Notes: generated by a model from the letters alone, not told the origin. DNA of 64,000 nt from Platerodrilus igneus (GCA_036346225.1 JARFIW010000900.1:2480001-2544000); one strand, 5' to 3'. Shown: positions 45,722 through 59,413, counted from the first letter of the stretch. A program made the numbers and translations.

Positions 45722-46420
45722 TTACAGGTTAAACTTTCGGCTACACACAGGAAATAATGCTATACTTTGTAAAAATTGTAATAGTTTATTAAACTGTAAA
45801 TTGGATAAATAAATTATTAAACTTTTGTGTTCTTAATTTTGTGTTGGTTAAAGCATATACCTTGGGTAGCGAAAAGGTTTTAAAAATGGAGTTAAATATA
45901 TACGAGCAAAAGAGCTTAAAGTATAACTTTGCAGGGCGTGGTCCGATTTCAAATCTGTTTGCAGATTCGAATTCTGCATAAAATTCTAAGCTAACAAGAT
46001 GTATCGCATGACTAAAAAATTTTATAAGAACGCTCAAAAGTCGCTACAGGTAAGAAATCTTAAAATTGGGGTAGCTCCTTGGGGTGATGATATCTAAAAA
46101 TTCTTAGAGATTTGGGTAGCTGAGAAAATCTAATATTAATTGATACCAAACAAGGTAGGTTTATCTCGAAAGATAAAAAAATGGCTAGTCGAAGAAAACT
46201 TTTTGGTCCAGAATGTTAGCAGTAAAAAATCTTAAAAATAGGTTTATCACGTGGGAGGAAATGTGGATGCTCATTTATCTCGAAAGATAAAAAATTTAAG
46301 ATATATTTATCTCGAAAGATGAAAAATGGTTAGTCGAAGAAAACTTTTTGGTCCAGATGAGTGAGGAAATGAGGGATTCTGGAGGAAATGAGGCGGTGAT
46401 TACGCCATAAATACACTACT
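45722..46420 (-). repeat. Right terminal inverted repeat of Polinton A
   Basis: Reverse complement of 31369-32074, ending ACACTACT. All differences I found are one-base differences in short runs; no substitution was noticed. The 6-bp target duplication ATTATT follows at 46421-46426. Confidence 0.95.
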
Positions 46421-46426
46421 ATTATT

Positions 46427-49400
46427 TGCAAGACACAAGACGAATATACATGTCTTGTTAACGACAGAAAAACAATTAAAATCAAAAGAGTTTGTACTAG
46501 AACGTATTGTTTAAGATTTTAAAGGAAGAAAGAATATATAAAGACAGGTAGGTAATTAATAAATTAAAATAGAACAAAATTGCAGTGATTTGAATAGATA
46601 ATTAAATAACAGAATAAAAAAAAGCAATAAAAATGTAAGACTGGGGGTGCGATATAGCCAATTTTATTCAGCCTTTATGTGGTTCAAGTTACAAATAAAA
46701 TAAAAAGTGCCACACTTCAAGAAGAAAAAATTAAAATACTGAGCAATATATCAAATGTAGGAAATAAATCTTAATTAATAGGAAGAATTATTAGTGAAAG
46801 ACTTAATGATGAAAACAAACAGAACTCAAACAAAGGTAACCTGATGTAATACCAGCATAACAGTAATAAGGTGATTGTTAATGTAGTTATCATAAATAAG
46901 AATTTTGGTACTGAAGGAGTCGAATCGCCAATGACAATAAAAGTAAAATTGACGTATCACGTTGAATAGTACAAGAAAGGGAAATTATTAGATTCATAAC
47001 GCGGTATTCATGCTTAGAATTACGCCAGATATTAGGAAAAGAGATGTGAATAGAGTTTTAGAAATACTTCAGGAAAGTACAAATATTACTAGTGATATTT
47101 ATTACGTACTAAGCTTAGACGCCATTTATTACGTAGTCCCTTACTTAACTAAATAGTAAGGTTTGAACACGAATCTTAAAATTATAACACTCACTGTTTA
47201 GTCCTGCGGTAAAGAGCGCATCTTAGTGGTTTCAGTGAGGTCCAGTTTCTTGTACATTTTTTGACGTGATGCTGATCGATAGCAGTTTTAGCGCCCTAAA
47301 AGAAAAGTGTCGCAAAAGGTAAGAGGACGAAAAACTTGAGCACTACATCGACGGCATCCACGAAAACGGCATTACCAAAAGCACAACTGCGCTTCGTCAA
47401 ATCCAAACCTAAAATGATCACATAATTCCCGGCGAATTAGTTCGAGGTCTAATAATAGTTTTATATCATTTCCCCCCAGAACATTTATACATAGTAAATT
47501 ATTCTAATCCTACAATGTAATCATTAATTTATAACCTACTCGAGGCCGAATCCTGAAAACAGGGGGAATATATTACTGTTAAATTAAATATAGTAAATTG
47601 AATGCATATAAGAAATGGAAACTGGTTATCAAATAAATGAATAGGTATGTTGCAAATTTATTCACTTAACATGTGACAAATTAGAAAAAGATGTTATGTC
47701 ATATGCCACATTTTGAGACATGGAGGAATAGTACAACCAGCTTTGAGGGTAGGGTCGAAGCTAAAATGATAGAGAAAGATAATTGCTCATGGCAGATATG
47801 AAAAACAAGTATATGTCACTACGAAGCAATAAAGAGTAACCACACAACGTCGAGTTGAACTATGAAAAACATATTTTTAGTATAGGTTAGAAATTACTGA
47901 ACACGAACAGTAGATCAATTTTGACTAACTCTTGTAATTTATGTTATTGTCGAATGGATTGTCTTGCTACCACGGATTTATTTTTTTTCAAATTTATAGT
48001 ATCTGAGGGATAGAAGTGTATTTATTGTATTCGTAAACAAATTAATTATGACAGTTCAGCAACTGAAAATATAGGTCAAGCCCAATGCACTTTCTTGCCA
48101 CTCAGTTCACGTTCAAAAATGCCAAAAATGTATTTGTTAGTTTGAAATATTACACCAATTTATCTATTTCAAGAATCAGCTTGTTTATTCATTGCCTTTA
48201 CTGGCAAGAAACGGAGCACGTTGCAATTTCTAAATGCATTTACAATTCCATGACGATTCCATTCATCGAAGCACGTAAGTGCCATGTACTTAGCGCTTAT
48301 ACATCCATGCCAACTACAAAAGTCAATCGTCTGTAGCTCTTGGTCATTTAAGTTAATACCGAAATAACTATTAAAGTACCTTTTTAAATATTAGTGTTCG
48401 TTTACCGAGAAACATTTTAAGTATGATTCAAAAGCCTCTCAAAATTGTATTGCAAATAATGCAATTTCATTTCCGCTCAAAAGAAGCGCTTAGACATTCG
48501 AACAATGCCTGGAAGTTAAATTCTTTTAAACGGTGGAATTTTCTACAAATTTTTGTTTTGTTTACAATTTGAATCTAACAATAAATTTACTAAAAGTATT
48601 CCGAATAGCTAGATATGTATTTGTTTATACACATATATCTTTTAATATTTAAAATTGGCATGCATATTATTTTAATTTTGCGCAATCTATTGATGCATAT
48701 ATGTTATATTTATTTTTAGTAAGTTTTATTGAACAATGAATAATTTTGGGAGCGAGAAACTCTAATTTTTTTTGTCGGCTAAAACAATACACAATGTGGG
48801 CATTCATATCTTATATTAACATGCACGTGAGTAGAATTTATCGGAAAGGCGTCATTTGAAATATTAATGGTAGTTAGTGGGTTTATGAAAGCGAGATGTT
48901 GAGTGACGTCATTTATATGCTGTTGCATCTTACAATGAATATTTGGAATGGAATTTTTTTTCTCAATAATAAAAATTTTTATTAATTTTTAATTAGTGTA
49001 AGATTTTGAGATGTCGAATCAACCACTGGAACTGTTATCCCATAATCTTCAATGCTTGTTAAAAACCCAATCTAAAACATCGTCTTCATTTCTTCCAGCT
49101 TTAGTTGGTTTTATTACAGTATTTGCAATTTTTTAGACGATGTCGTCATCAATATTTGTGACGTCATATTGTTGTGCAGTTGCCTCAAGCAGATTATTTA
49201 AAGTCTTGTGACTTTAACAATGCTCAACAATAAAGTACTTATGGTACATATATTGAGTAATAAGTGAAGAATGTAAAATTGCTTTATTTTTAATTGTTTT
49301 TGAGAATGAATGTATATGGACAAAACTGAAGATTTAGCTCTTTGACAATAATAGATGTTATTTATGTGGGAATTTTTACTACTGAACATATTTTATACAT

Positions 49401-49949
49401 AACGTGAGTTAAAGTTCGGGCTTTGGAAGCTGCGTTTTTAAAAAACACTTCCAAACTTCTTAACAAATTTATTTGATTAAATAGAATTGAATGTAGAATT
49501 TTACCAACTTAGTTAAAATTACTGTAAGTTCAAAAAAAAGAATTAATTGTACTATTTTGAGTAGTCTAAGCAACTGCAATGTTAAAGCTGAATACTTTGA
49601 CTGACTGCCGGGTGGTGGGGCTTACGGGCTATTTATGATTTCCCTGCCCCCTCATATGGCTGTGGGAACTTGCAGAGCTCATGTCTGCTTATTCTTAATT
49701 CTATTCATTGCTACAATGTTATAATCTTATTTTCTAGTTAATTGCGGTATGTTGACCGTCTGTGACCTGCCACCTGCAGTGTCACTATCGTCTGGGATGC
49801 AATGTATTGCATTCGTTCTCATGAACTGTTAATAAACTTTAATAATTGTCCTTGTATTACATTGTTGCACTTCACTTAGTAACTTCTTAATAATTTCCTA
49901 TTAGATTTTATTTTATAATACATACATAATTTGGGGGATATGTAACTTG
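46427..49949. other. No gene recognised
   Basis: AT-rich. A local GC-richer patch at 49600-49830 (gactgccgggtggtgggg, ccacctgcagtgtcac) followed by AATAAA-like signals could be part of an old LTR or 3' UTR, but nothing defines its ends. Confidence 0.4.
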
Positions 49950-50229
49950 TCTGTTTAAAAAAAGACGCAATGACGTTGATAAAATGTGTACAAAAGTATT
50001 TAGCTTACAATGCAAATAATACCACAGTAGATGTTCAAAATGATTTCTTACAGTTTGATCAATAATGCTTGAAATGTCGCTTTGATGTAAACTTTCAAAC
50101 CGTCAAAACGATGGGGATTGTTTTTAAAGGCTACACTTTTTAAATACAACCAAAGGAAAAAGTTCCCTAGTGTAATAATCTATGGATTTTAGACTCCACG
50201 ACCGTTTTGATATCAAAGGATAACCAAGA

Positions 50230-50870
50230 AATGCCCGTAGTATGTCTAGCGTTTCATTAGATGTATGACACGTTGCGTCATTCTGCTTGAGCTAACATTC
50301 TCATTGGTTTAAATTTAACATTACAGCAATTTGTTCGATTAAGTTGTAATAAACCACGTCATACACAGATTGTCAGAGATAGAGACCCTATTATACGATG
50401 TTGGAAGATCGCACACAAAACACCAATTTTAGGTGCATGTAATGGTCGTTCATGAAACGCTTAATATCTAAGCGAAATCACAACTGGTTACTAAAATAAA
50501 CACGATTCACCATTTTAATATTGTTTTTTAAACAAAAGAACAAATCCAATGACAATACCGTAAACTTTTATCGTGGTCTGCTCCTTTCAGTTTATGAACG
50601 ACACTGGTGATGTAGGCATGCAGATGTAATTTTTTAGTAGCCACGAAAGTAGTGAAGATAAACGTTCTTCCACGTCCTCCACAATTTCCACATTTAAAGG
50701 TTATGGCCGACCTGTGCCTTTTCGATCATCTACACTCCTACTTTTACAAAATTTACTAATTAAATGTGATATTGTTGACTTTTTAGGAACTCTAGACTTG
50801 GAAAATTTTAACCGAAAAGCATTTTTTATTCGTTTGTAAGATTGGTACGCGCACTAAGTGTCAATAATAA
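50230..50870 (-). pseudogene. Tc1/mariner-type transposase remnant
   Basis: The minus strand begins near 50860 with RAYQSYKRIKNAFRLKF and HLISKFCKSRSVDDRKGTGR, the N-terminal HTH and basic linker pattern of these transposases (a GRPR-like motif after the second helix). A later block near 50455 (ERPLHAPKIGVLCAIF) corresponds to the catalytic region before the second Asp. Heavily degraded, with many stops. No inverted repeats were identified. Confidence 0.5.
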
Positions 50871-51299
50871 ACATGCGTTTATCCGTTGGAAACGATACTG
50901 TTTATACTATAAAAACGAAAGGATGCTGAAATAGCAGTAGTGCATGAGGACATTTCAACTATTACAGGCTATTGACCTTGAGTACATTGTTGCCAACAAT
51001 ATGTCGGCGAAATAAACATTTACGTATGCTTAACTTTTGTTTTCTCAATCTTAGGGTTACGTCCTCTTTGAAACACCCTTGGTTGAGTTTCTTAACAGTT
51101 TTCACAATGATAAAAAGTGAATCTTTCCCTTGGCAAAGGAATACTAATAATTATTATGTCCATGACTCATTAGAATAGAGTGGCAATTAGTAAAACAAGC
51201 AAGTAATGAATTAAAGATCAGATTTGTCATTAAAAATGAGAGTTAGTTGTTGTTCGATTTTACTTAATGTAATAAATGATATTTGTTGTCCTTTTTCTC

Positions 51300-52960
51300 T
51301 CCAGAACTTATATCAAATACAGACACAACAAGTTAGCGACGAGGAAAAGTACCAAATAAGAATCAAAACCACACAAGCATGAACGAACAATTTCGACGGC
51401 TTTCATTAGCAATTACTTTCAACCAGTAAATTATTGTGGATCAACATCGCAATCAATCGCCGTATATTAGTCCCACTGCGTTCGTTCCGTTTGAAAGCTT
51501 AATTCGAAAAAAGGAATTTCAAATGTTACCGGCAGCGCTTTGAAAACTTTTTCAAGTTAAAGAATGCGTTTCAAGATAAAAATTGTGCGACACAAATGTT
51601 ACTAAGCTCTGTTGAATCTGACACATAGAATCCTCGCAGCATGGTAGCGCCAAAAACACCTGCGGCATTTGATGATGATTACTTTGTGAGGACCTTAGAA
51701 AAGTATTTATGTCCAAAGGAAAATATTCTTGTCTCATAACATAAGTTCTTATGCAGATATCAACTTGAAAACCAATAAATACATTGCAGAGTAGCATTGA
51801 AGAGATACTTAACAGCTTAAGGAACTGGAAATATTTTTGCCGTCGTGACCTCTAAAGACATACATACACCTACATTTAGTTGTTAACGATAAAGGAAGTT
51901 GCATTCAAACAATATCGACACATCGTGGTACATATCGCATCCTGTACCAATATGGACGATAGTTCAAATTCATTACAGATAACGCTCCCCTAACTAGAAT
52001 TTTTTATCAAAATCCAAAACTTCCGTACATGACACACGGAAGATTATTGCGGTATGCAGCATATTTTCCGGAATTCAATTATAAAGCTGAATACAAGAAG
52101 GGAATTAAATATACAAATATTGACTTTTAGAGCTACCCTTGCCCACATTAGTCCATCGTTTGACAAGATTTTAAATAAAAAATGTAATCAATTTTGCTAT
52201 TCCACTGTATTTAATATCAACTATACAGCTGACTGCCGATTCTATCAGAACTGCCACCGATGAAGATGCTGTTTTATCAAATATAAAAATCAAGCGCTTA
52301 TCAAATAAATCAATACCTAGCGATGGATACATGTTGGAAGATTGAATTTCGTTCGGGGGCGAAAGTGTCTTAGTATCATCTAAACTGCAAACATTAGGTC
52401 TTGCTGATCTTCACAGAACCCACATAAGGATAGTAAAAATGAAACAATTATCCAGAAAACATTGGTATTGGATAAATATTGATAGAGACGTAGAAAACAT
52501 GGCCAGGTCTTACCAGGCGTGTGAGTCCATTCGTTCTTCACCAATAAAAGTCCTCATACACCGTTGGGAAGTGCCTGCAGAAAATTGGGGCAGAATCCAT
52601 TTAGACTATACCGGTCCATTTAAAGGTTTCTATTTTTGTCTAGTTGTAGATGCTAAGTTAAATGGTTGGAGGTTAACCATTCCGCCAACATCCGCGAATA
52701 CCGTGAAATTGTTGCAAGACTTTTTTGTTTTAATGCATTTCCAGCAGTGGTCGTATCCGGTAATGCAACAATCTTCTAAGCAACTTATTTGTATCGTAGC
52801 AAAGAAAATGGGATTTTTCTAGAATTCACGGCTCCAGGACACCCTGCTATAAACGGGCTACCAGAACGTAATGCATTCAAAAATAAACTAGAGGTTATGA
52901 CAAATGAACTGGAAGTATGGCTAAGAAAGTACAAGAAATTGTTCTAAGTATAGAACCACA
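51300..52960 (+). pseudogene. Ty3/Gypsy-type gag-pol remnant
   Basis: Order on the plus strand: a gag-like stretch (SPYISPTAFVPFES near 51460; APKTPAAFDDDYFVRTLEKYL near 51650); the RNase H end (FITDNAPLTRIFYQNPKLP, GRLLRYAAYFPEFNYKAEYKK near 51970-52105); then the integrase zinc finger and core (KHWYWINIDRDVENMARS, CESIRS, WGRIHLDYTGPFKGFYFCLV near 52460-52650) and a degraded GHPAINGL block near 52840. Protease and RT are deleted and no LTRs were found. A fragment of a different Gypsy family from the element at 21-25 kb. Confidence 0.8.
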
Positions 52961-55499
52961 TTACTTGAAAACGGGTAATATTTCTTACTATTTTATAATG
53001 TTCCAAATTTCCTTTCCCGATAATATTATACTTAAATTTAATACAAAACCAGTTCCGTCGCATGCAACAGAATAATTACTTTGGTGTTCGTTAATTTCTT
53101 ACTGCATAAGTGCAAACCATTTACAACTTACATTTAAAATCAACGTCTACATAATTATAAATCATAAGAAGAAAACTTTACTCATGGTTTAATTTCCAGT
53201 TCATCTTTAAAATTTTGGGACGTCCAGAAACAACAGTTTCCATTTTTTCTACAACTAACAGCAGCTTCCTTAATACAAAGCAAAATCCAGAATATTTGTG
53301 AGATGAACTCTCAAGTTACTAACCCTTTTGTCCGATCGTCACGACGTTGAATCCACGAACACGTTATTGAAACCTATCCTACACTTGCAAGCGTAGTTCA
53401 AAAATAAGTCGCGCGTCGCGTGTTTTTTCCTCTGCGACGAAATCTAAGTTCGCATATTGAAGCTGTGCAACTTTCAACTTCTTTTGTTTTTAGGCTGTCG
53501 TTATATAACATTTCTCCCTTCTTGTAATGCATGTGATTCAATGCAACATATACTTGCACACAATAATTCAACCGAGGAGCACGAGCACACCTATGTAGCT
53601 ACCAATGCTCTCTAATCGCGGTTAAAGTTCCGTTCCAACAATGTATCATTTTAATCTACGCCGAATAGCAAGTTATTGTACGATAATTATCTGTTTATAG
53701 TTTATCTTTCTGGGGTAAGGGCATACATAGCCTCTTGTCACATTTAGATATGTCTTTATTTGCGGTTTTGAAATATGTTATCATCTTAGATTATTTCGTT
53801 TACAATATATTTAAAAGAAATAATGTTCTGCCTTATTGTCTGAATTAACTTTATAGAAACTAAATTTTGAAATGCCATGATTAATTAACGTTTATTGTTC
53901 GTATAATCTTAATTTACGGGATGCGTCTATCTACATTCTGTCTATCCAAAATTTATATTGTCCCTATTTAAAGTAACGCGAACGCGTTACATCTTGATAT
54001 ATTACTAGAATGACATCTTCACTAAACGTTTTATTAATGACTTAAATAGTGTGCAGTTTAAAATGAAAAGCTTATGATTTGCTTCTAAAATTACAGACGG
54101 TAGATGAAGTACCTGTGTAGAACACAGAATGAAGTCATGTAACAAAATTAATTTGGCACATAGTCAAATTGTGTCCGTGGAATTAGGTATATTTTTTTAT
54201 TAACATACAGGCACATGAACTTCTTTGTTGTTTTCATAGAACTTATTAACGGATGTGTTTACCTAAAATACATATTGCTATTTTTTATCATACGTATTGG
54301 TTAAACTTTTATAGAATCTTAAAATTCTGTTCTGAATTAGGTCAGAAACCTATAAAATATATTTCTTAATTCATGGTTTCTACTGTATGTACCTTTTAGA
54401 ATATTATGGTTTACGTAGTTGTTTTAGCAGTTTTCTATATGATCGAAATAAAAAAGTTTCAATAGAAAACATTTCATCTAGTTTCTCTGAAATTACTTCT
54501 TGTGTGTCATAAGCTCAGTTTTAAGACTTTTCCTTTACTTAATTGTGGGCCGGACATTCAAAGGCTACGAAATATGTATCCGAAGCTTTGCTGATCAGGC
54601 TCAACTTTATCGTTTATTTGATCCTAAACCTGTTCATGGTACTTCGAATTATACAAACAAGGATCTCTTGTCCAAACGCATATTTTTCGGATTAGAATTA
54701 AAACTAAATATTAAAAATGCAATATTATAGCATTCATGCTAAATTTCAGTAATGAATTAGCAACACACAGGTTGTAATTCACGGCCAAACGTTAGAAAAT
54801 CAAAAAAACTCAAAAATTTAGGGATCATATTTGACATAAGCGTCAAAGCAAAATTATATCAATAGCATATCGTTTCTCCGTTAATTTTTTATATAATTCT
54901 CGTTCATTCATCTCCCAAGACAAATCTGATTGAATAGAAAAATCCTAATCTTTTTAAATTATTTACTCTTTCATACTTTCCAATTCCTAGTATATGACCT
55001 AATATGTTTTACCTCAAGTATCTGCAAATTATTTAAGAATTCTTAATCTCCGTAAAAGTGAATACAATTTTTGGAATTTAATGATGATTTACGTTGAACA
55101 CGCGTTTTGCTGTATCCATCTCTTGAAGGCGCCTTCCTACCTAGAACGTTGAACTGTGAATCATAATAATTATTTTAAATATCTGGTTTTGGTTTTGTTT
55201 TAGAGAATTTAATTTGCATAACTTTGCATTACATATGTTGATACACGGTACTGCTTGTGCCATAAAACGGTAGCCAGTGAATAAAGTTATCAAATATGCG
55301 GAGTGACTGAGATATTGTTTTGTTTGTTTATTTGTATTTAAATATTTTGGCAACGAGTTCGACTCTTTTTAAAAGTGCTACTAAATAGCGAACTGTGTCT
55401 GTTTCGAGAAATACGGGGGTTACTATTTCCTTTTTTAATTCCCTGAGTTATATATTTCAATGAATTCATGTTCCCTGTGATTTAGTTGTCTAACTGGTC
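52961..55499. other. No gene recognised
   Basis: AT-rich, no domain-bearing frame, no repeats with defined ends. Confidence 0.4.
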
Positions 55500-58400
55500 T
55501 TTTTCAGTGCCCCGTTGTCATTTTAGCGTCGTCAATGAGATGGAAATGGATAGGGATAGGTGCGTAGGTATTTTAAGAATATGCTAGTGGACGTTTTACG
55601 TTTCGGTTGCGATGTTTTCTACCATTTTTGGTTTCATACCCAGTTCTTTTATAATCTCTTTGTTTGTTGTGAATCTGTAGGCGTCAATAGTCATACGGTA
55701 CATGCCCATTTCAAATTCTTTAAGCTTAGTCAGCTCACTGGAACGTTTCTCTCTTGCACACATTTCTTTCACCTTCTTTCACCATAGTTAGCTTGGCAGT
55801 TTAGGCGTTCTTTATTGATAATCTTATTAATGTGTATGGCCGCGAGCTTGGCAACGTACCTTTTAGCGTATTTGGCAAAATTGTTGTTTACGATTGAAGA
55901 CAATCCCCATGTAAATGATGGAATTTTTTATTTGCGCGCCAATTTTACAGGAGTTGTTTATGTTGTGTTTGTGGGTTAGAGGTGTAACTTCTCTTTTACT
56001 GTTATTGATTTGAAGGCGCTAATATGTTGATTATTTGCTTATTTTGATAGTCGAACACTCTGCAGCTACTACAGTTATATTACTAATTTGTGAAATTGTT
56101 GTAGGTTTTCGGGCCAAAGAATGTTTTGTAGATGTTTTCAAAACTGCTCCGATTTGATCCAACTCTATAGCGTGGCTTATCTTTTCCTTGAGGTTTTTGG
56201 TCACGAATATGTCGTTTGTGCTTTAGGAATGTACGGCGTCGTTTCTCGGCTCTTTCGGTTTTCTAGCATGTTAGAAACCAGTACGTTAAGAGTAGCAAAC
56301 TGGGGAGAGCTTAACTTTCGCGCATGTTGCATACGTATTGCCTACTTTTATTGTTGTTGTAAGACGTCCTCAGTTAAGTTCATTAGGGGGTGCGGTACTA
56401 TCATTTGTTTAAATTTCAAAATGATTCTAGCGCCCCATGTCTTGTACGTATTCTGTATGCCTAAGAGTAAAATGATATGCGTTCGTTTAGTTTTTGCTTG
56501 TGCTGTTTTGGCAAGGTCTTTCCGTTTCACTATAAATTTTTCTCTGAATACAAATTGAATGTTAGGAACTTTGAACGTTTTTCTAAGACGTTTTGCAAAT
56601 CGTTGTTGATTAATTAGTTTTCCGAATAGCTTGAATTTGGAGTAAAGCAAGCTTGCTTATTGGTCTTGATTTTTTGCTTTTATGGGATATTTTTCCTTTC
56701 GTATAAGTGAGTATTTTTAGAAACTGATAAGCGTTGTTATTTGATTATTTTGGTGAACTTTCATAATTTTATTAATAAGTGTACGTTACAATGTCTTTTT
56801 ATTAGACTCTCTGTCTGTTGTGTCACCGGCAGAGTATTTCTAAATTGACTTGGTGAGTGTTGCGCGATGCCCTTCGGCCATTCCTACTTCCCGGAAAACC
56901 CACTTGTTGTTATTGAAGATTTTCATTGTTTACTTTACAGAGGGACTTGCTTATTTTCCACATTTTTGTATATCTACCTCATTTTGAGAATCGATTAAAT
57001 CAACGCGTCAAATTTGTTTGTCCCTTTTATTTTATTACTTTTATACTTGTTCTGTGATTATTTATTTCATGTGGAGCGATCTTTGTCTCCAGGAACCTCT
57101 TTTTCGCCCTGTATTTTTTTAGCGCATTTCTCTCTTCCTGCATTAATGGTAGCTGTATAAGCCATCATTTATATATTTTTTCTAGTTTTGAGGATACTAG
57201 TTTGGAGTATGTGATTAGCAGTTTCGTCCAAAGGTTCGTAATTTTCGTGATGGTAGCTTGACATTTGGTTGAAGAGTTCAATTGATAAATTTTACTGCAG
57301 GTTTCCTGGTTGACGAATATTTTGTAGATATTTTCAAAATTACTGCGACATGATCGACTCTAGATCGTGACTTACATAGACTAAATCTTTTCTTTGAGGT
57401 TTTTTGAATAATGAGTAGGTCGTTATAGGAACATTTGGCACAGTGCTAAGTCAGAGATTGATGATGCTTCTGTATTGGTTATTATCTCTTGACTTAATTT
57501 AAGTAGCTTTTGCCACGCATATCGATCCTTCCGATCAAGGTCCCGCATGGTATCTTCTTTGGGTCTTTTTGTTTAATAATCATGTGGTCATGTTTTCTAT
57601 AGCCTTGATTTGTAATATGTACTAGTATAAATTTATGTATTTTCCGCAATAACCGTATATAATAAGCCAATCGGTTTGTCAATAGTTGTTTGTCTTGTGC
57701 ATAAAGATTTTTGAAACATTAATACGCAATTGCGTTCTGTTCTAAACTTTGTATTGCCAGCTATGCTGGAATTTTTGTGGAAAGGTTTCACCTGTGGGTT
57801 TTATTTATTAGCGTTGTATAGATTTGGGTGTTTTCTCATAAATGACTAGAATTCAGATTCTCTTTTAATTAAACGCTTTCCCTTTCAAGACAGTACGTTA
57901 GGTTTTTATGTTGAACTTTTTATGTGGTATATAGGCTGTTTTTATTGCTTTTAAGATTTCTGACATAGGTTCTTTGAACACCATGTTGCGAATTTCGCTT
58001 TTTAATCTGTGGCCTGGAGTTGCTTCTTTCTTTGCTGGTTTTTTCGGTTTGACATTTTCACGTAAGAGATACTTTCCTATATTTTTGTTTGCTTCTTCTT
58101 GGCGTAATTGTTGCTCATGTATATATTATTCGGCTTTCATTTTCGTTTTGTAGCCAATGGAGACCGTTCTTGTGTGAAGTGAGTTTTATAGGTGCTGCAC
58201 TTAGGTACGCGTGACAGATTGTATGAACATTATTCCAGTTGTGTAATTTTCTCTACGCCGAATACACACTAATTTAGTCTTTAGTCTATAGCTGACATAG
58301 TCTTGTAGCTGGCAGCGAAAGCTTTATGTTCGAGCATTGGGCTTTAGTTCCACTTTAATCTTTCAGTTACATATTGACATCTTACATGTTATCAATTTCC

Positions 58401-58548
58401 TCGCCCTTAACATTTTCAAGTAATAAATATGTTCTGAATCGCTTATAGTTGACTTCACTTTCAATGACCAAGTCGTTTCCTTCTTCTGTGAATAGTTACG
58501 CGCCAATTTCGCTGAGCCCCCTTTTATTTCCATGTCCAATTCCTTTTC
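55500..58548 (-). other. G/T-rich strand-skewed region with a duplicated module, unknown
   Basis: The plus strand is rich in G and T over about 3 kb (minus strand A/C-rich). A module near 56105-56232 reappears at 57301-57440 with about 70% similarity by eye (shared words ttttgtagat, ttttcaaaa, ttccttgaggttttt / tctttgaggtttttt). Minus-strand frames such as 56348-56650 encode Lys/Thr-rich sequence with no recognised domain. The same skew continues right of Polinton B (61856-62000), so Polinton B appears to have inserted inside this region. Confidence 0.45.
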
Positions 58549-58554
58549 AATATC
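58549..58554. repeat. Left 6-bp target-site duplication of Polinton B
   Basis: AATATC, repeated exactly at 61850-61855. Six bases matches Polinton integrase. Confidence 0.9.
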
Positions 58555-58653
58555 AGTAGGGTAAAATCAGGCTATCCACCGCCTCATTTCCTCATTTCCT
58601 CACTCATTTACATGTAAATTCCCATAAGGAGGAAATGAGGAGGAGGGATCCCT
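58555..58653 (+). repeat. Left terminal inverted repeat of Polinton B
   Basis: AGTAGGGTAAAATCAGGC onward, inverted at 61740-61849; the left arm lacks about 11 bp (one iteron spacer) present in the right arm. It contains the palindrome TTTACATGTAAA and CTCATTTCCTC/GAGGAAATGAG words in both orientations. Confidence 0.9.
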
Positions 58654-59307
58654 CATTTCCTCACACATCTGGACCAAAAAGTTTTCTTCGACTAACCATT
58701 TTTCATCTTTCGAGATAAATATATCTTAAATTTTTCATCTTTCGAGATAAATGAGCATCCTCATTTCCTCCCACATCTAAACCAAATACTTTTTCGTCTA
58801 ACCAATGCATCTTTCGAGATAAACCTATCTTGTTTGGTATCAATCAATATTAGATTTTTCTCAGCTACCCGAATCTTTAGGAATTTTTAAGATATCATCA
58901 CCCCCAAGGGAGCTACCCCAATTTTAAGATTTTGTACCTGTAGCGACTTTTGAGCGTTCTTATAAATTTTTTTAGTCATGTGATACATCTTGTTAGTCTA
59001 AAATTTTATGTAGAATCCAAATCTGCAAACAGATTTGAAATCGGATCACGCCCTGCAAAGTTACCCCTTTAAAGCTCTCAAATCTTATTAAAATTTTTGC
59101 TCGTCTATGACATATGCTTAAACCAAACATCTCCAAAAATCAAAAACCGTGGAGATTTTAGAAATGAGTCCTTTATATGCCATAAGTGCTTAGTATTTAA
59201 AATCATTTTTCAAACAGTAATGTGCTTTTCTCAGAATGTTGCAAAAACCCATGACTTTTCTGGTTTTAACATAATTACATGCACAATGCTAAATAGTTGG
59301 AAAATAC

Positions 59308-59413
59308 ATAGACAAGGACAAACTAATCGCTTTACAATTATGTGACGTATAGTGAAAGTAGCATAGAGGACAAACTAATTGCTTTACAATTATGTGACGT
59401 ATAGTGAAAGTAG
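59308..59413. repeat. Tandem duplication of a subterminal unit
   Basis: The unit ggacaaactaattgctttac...gtgaaagtagc occurs twice in tandem (about 50 bp each, about 10 bp apart) and once in Polinton A near 32132. A duplication in the Polinton B lineage. Confidence 0.6.

Larger units (their letters stand above)
31369..46420. mobile_element. Polinton/Maverick element A, 15.05 kb, complete from end to end
   Basis: The element is bounded by 6-bp target duplications and by about 700-bp terminal inverted repeats starting AGTAGTGTATTT. It holds a protein-primed polB, a retrovirus-like integrase, an FtsK/HerA-type packaging ATPase, an adenovirus-type protease, both jelly-roll capsid proteins, a PLA2 and accessory genes, the defining Polinton/adintovirus set. 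Genes from 32.66 to 41.27 kb are all on the minus strand; polB is on the plus strand. Length and content are typical of the group (15-20 kb). Most coding frames are broken, but mainly at short single-base runs (see findings). Confidence 0.97.
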
